From Piper betle (Eukaryota; Streptophyta; Magnoliopsida; Piperales; Piperaceae), in NCBI GenBank assembly GCA_033002965.1, contig JAURVB010013141.1:1-64000 (forward strand): DNA of 64,000 nucleotides, read 5' to 3'. Below, in pieces: positions 61,598 to 64,000 of this stretch. Position 1 is the stretch's first letter. Each line of letters begins with the position of its first letter. A program made the translations under genes and the position numbers. The notes under the pieces were generated by a model. That model was not told the DNA's origin and did no database searches. It saw nothing but the letters and a program-made list of their open reading frames with translations.

Positions 61598-61764
61598 GAT
61601 AGTATCTAAACATCTCGCCTCATCCCCCATTACTGTACTTGCCCCTCAAAGCTCTTAAATAGCCACTCAAGTCGCTCTCAAATACCGCCATGTTCCTTTG
61701 CCTCGCCCGCATTATGGAGTGCCTCACGAGTCGATGGCCTTCACTTTATACACCAAGTGAAGAG
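61598..61764 (-). pseudogene. Type 2 remnant, copy E
   Basis: Homologous to 56,282-56,486, with about 30 bp more deleted. Minus strand retains TATAAA (61,745-61,750) and tail-end codons ending LRGK-like near 61,640. Interrupted by the hAT element within the conserved promoter block. Confidence 0.6.
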
Positions 61765-63747
61765 TAGGGGTGGGTGCAGACGTCCGAATTTGTCCGTCCG
61801 TTCGATATCCGAAGTGTGTCCGACCAAATTTAACTGACCGAATTCGATCGAATTAAAACAAACCAAACATGGACATTTTTTTGTTCGACCGAACGATTGA
61901 CCGTGTGTCCGATATTTTATATCAATAATATAATGTCTTCAATATTTGTAATACTAATATTATAGTTTATAAAAATTTTAAAATATAAATATACAGTAAA
62001 ATTAATTAAATTTATACATAAAATTGATATTTAATATCTTAAATATCCAAAAATAACATACATATGAAAAGGATAAAAGTCACTCTTATATTTAATAATT
62101 TAGAACTATACATTCACATTAATAATCATGTCAAACCACTTACAATTTAGTTAACATGCTCTAAATTTTTAAAGTCAAACAAAAGATAATCAATGTATAG
62201 AAACTTTAAAATAATCATTGAAATCAAAATATAATCCAATATTACATATACTTCAAAGATAAAATATTGTAATAATTGATTCTTCGTCTAGCTCACCTAA
62301 ATGAAAAAAATACAAAAAAGTTAATTACTCATGTTTTATATCTTCTTTATTTTGAAATTAAGATATTTCCCTTCAATATGTCTTTATAAATGAGTAGTTT
62401 TATAACTTTTAATTCCGTCAAACTTTTTTCAAAATAACGATAAATAGGAGATGTTCATTCTTCTAATATTTTCTATCAAAATAGGCACATACACCGGATG
62501 TTATTTTTCTTTTTTTTATAATCTTCTTTAACAATCGAATTTTTGCTATCATTTTTACCTCTACTTTGATTAGTTATATTTAATAATGAACTTGTATGAT
62601 CTATCTTCGAAAAAAATTATCACATTATAAACATAATGTAAAACCTGCGATCTGAGTCAAAGTTTTATACTTATGAACCGATCAGTTCAATCATCGGTTT
62701 GAGTCGAGTATGTTTTAGAATACATGTACTGAGTCAACACTGGTCGGGTATGTGAGCCATGAGGGTCATGCGTACCCAAGTATAGGATGATAACATCATG
62801 AATACAATAGAAAATAATGAGTTATTAGAATATATGAAAGTATGCCAATTATTTTTTATTTTATATATAGTTGATCATAGAATTAGTTTTAGGTTTTTTA
62901 CCATGTTAGGACGCGTTACGGGATATTTGGGTGGGTTGTTAGTTATAGAATGTCATTATGATGTTGTAGTGTTTATTTTCTTTTATGGGATTTTTCTGAT
63001 TTTATGAATTTTTTTAGGATTTATTCTGAGTTAGTTATTATTATTGACATGAGACATGAGTGAGTCAAGTATTATTTACGATATTGCCATCAATCAAACC
63101 CCCGACCCATTTTCTCTTCCCCGTCCAAACCCTTGCCGCGCCGCCCCCTTTTGCTTGTTGTGGTCGCCGCCGCCGATCGTCACCGCCAGGCCCCACTGAG
63201 GCATTATCGTGACGCCCCGAGCGCCCCTGCCGTCTCTTGGCCTCCACAACGCTAGACTCGCCGAGCCTAGCGACGTGCTCGCGTCGTCGAATCCGCCACC
63301 GGTGACCGTCCCGGCAGCCGTCCAGTCACCGTTTTGACATTGCCGACCCTCCCACGGCCTTTCCTGGTAAGAGCGGAGCCCATCGCCGCCTAGGCTGGCT
63401 GGATCTAGTCACCCACTACCGACCGCCTCTGTTTAGCGATTTTCCGGCAAGCCGCCACCTCCGCCGAATACGTCAATGTCGTAGATGCGTCAGGATCACC
63501 GAGCCAATTCCAACAATTCCAGCGGAGGTTCGCTGCCATGTAGAGTGCGACAACGGAGGTCAAGCGGCAGTGAAGGCAACGACGGCGCAAAAGAGAATAC
63601 TGTAATTTCGAACTGTCTGCAGATATTACTTGGGCCCGAAGGACAATTCGATGTCCGAAATTAGTCGGATAAATTTTGTCCAATAAAATTTTAGACGGAT
63701 GCGGACAATAATTCGTCCGATATCCATTCGACCGATGCCCACCCCTA
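61765..63747. mobile_element. Chimeric hAT element, copy 2
   Basis: Ends TAGGGGTGGGTGC and GCCCACCCCTA, flanked by 8-bp repeats GTGAAGAG (61,757-61,764) and GTGAGGAG (63,748-63,755). It is the reverse-complement arrangement of 19,313-21,346: BED-finger remnant (about 62,400-62,620, minus strand), LTR-like segment from GTAAAACCTGCGA (62,638), GC-rich core (63,090-63,600). Confidence 0.85.
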
Positions 63748-64000
63748 GTGAGGAGTCATAGAGTTGGACCATCCAACTTCCAGAGCTTCCGGAAAAGATG
63801 GAAGCTGCTTTATTTCCCGGCCACTCTATTAATGCATTTGTCCAAGGGACGGATGGCTATAGAACCCGGGTTCTTTGGCAAGATCTTTGGCAAGAAGGCG
63901 GATTAATGAGGCCCAAAACAATTGCTAGAAACCAAGACTCTCATTACTCACTGCCACTCCATTTACAAAGTAACTTTTTACAATCTTGCCCAACATGATT
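63748..64000 (-). other. Continuation of unit E upstream sequence
   Basis: Alignable with 56,479-56,730 (type 2/3 spacer of unit D), starting with the conserved block TCCTCAC. It runs off the window, so the array continues to the right. Confidence 0.7.

Overview
The window is nuclear DNA of a flowering plant. It has spliced plant genes, plant LTR-retrotransposon lineages, and hAT elements with 8-bp target duplications. The very GC-rich first exon of the NAC gene, followed by AT-rich introns, leans towards a monocot; the species cannot be named from the sequence.

Left part (1-11.1 kb): a decayed minus-strand glucose-6-phosphate dehydrogenase pseudogene, with a small hAT element in one intron, is followed by a plus-strand NAC transcription-factor gene. 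In that gene an exon pair has been tandemly triplicated as phase-preserving cassettes. A Copia LTR interrupts the last exon, so the reading frame ends in retrotransposon sequence.

Central part (11-31.7 kb): a nest of retroelements. A minus-strand Copia element holds a 5'-truncated Athila-type Gypsy element. That element holds a solo LTR and a hAT element which itself carries Gypsy-LTR-like sequence. Next come a GC-core element, an intact five-exon ATG8 gene on the minus strand (26,496-27,981), a dead Copia gag fragment, and AT-rich intergenic DNA.

Right part (31.7-64 kb): a tandem array of a family of small membrane proteins that I do not recognise. They share a C-terminal MMKAPGRxG...FE...YFRxLR tail after one hydrophobic segment. 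Each unit carries type 1, 2 and 3 genes on the minus strand and a type 4 gene on the plus strand, with types 3 and 4 head to head. Nearly all copies are broken. One type 3 gene (57,032-58,045, with an expanded 18-residue repeat) and one type 4 gene (58,843-59,205) are open and divergently arranged. Duplication junctions and both presumed ancestral flanks can be recognised. Several insertions break up the array: two Copia elements, a roughly 3.2-kb solo Gypsy-like LTR, TRIM-like elements, a short LTR element with a 33-bp minisatellite, and a second copy of the chimeric hAT element.

Genes that look able to make a normal product are ATG8, the type 3/type 4 divergent pair and, with an altered C-terminus, the NAC gene.
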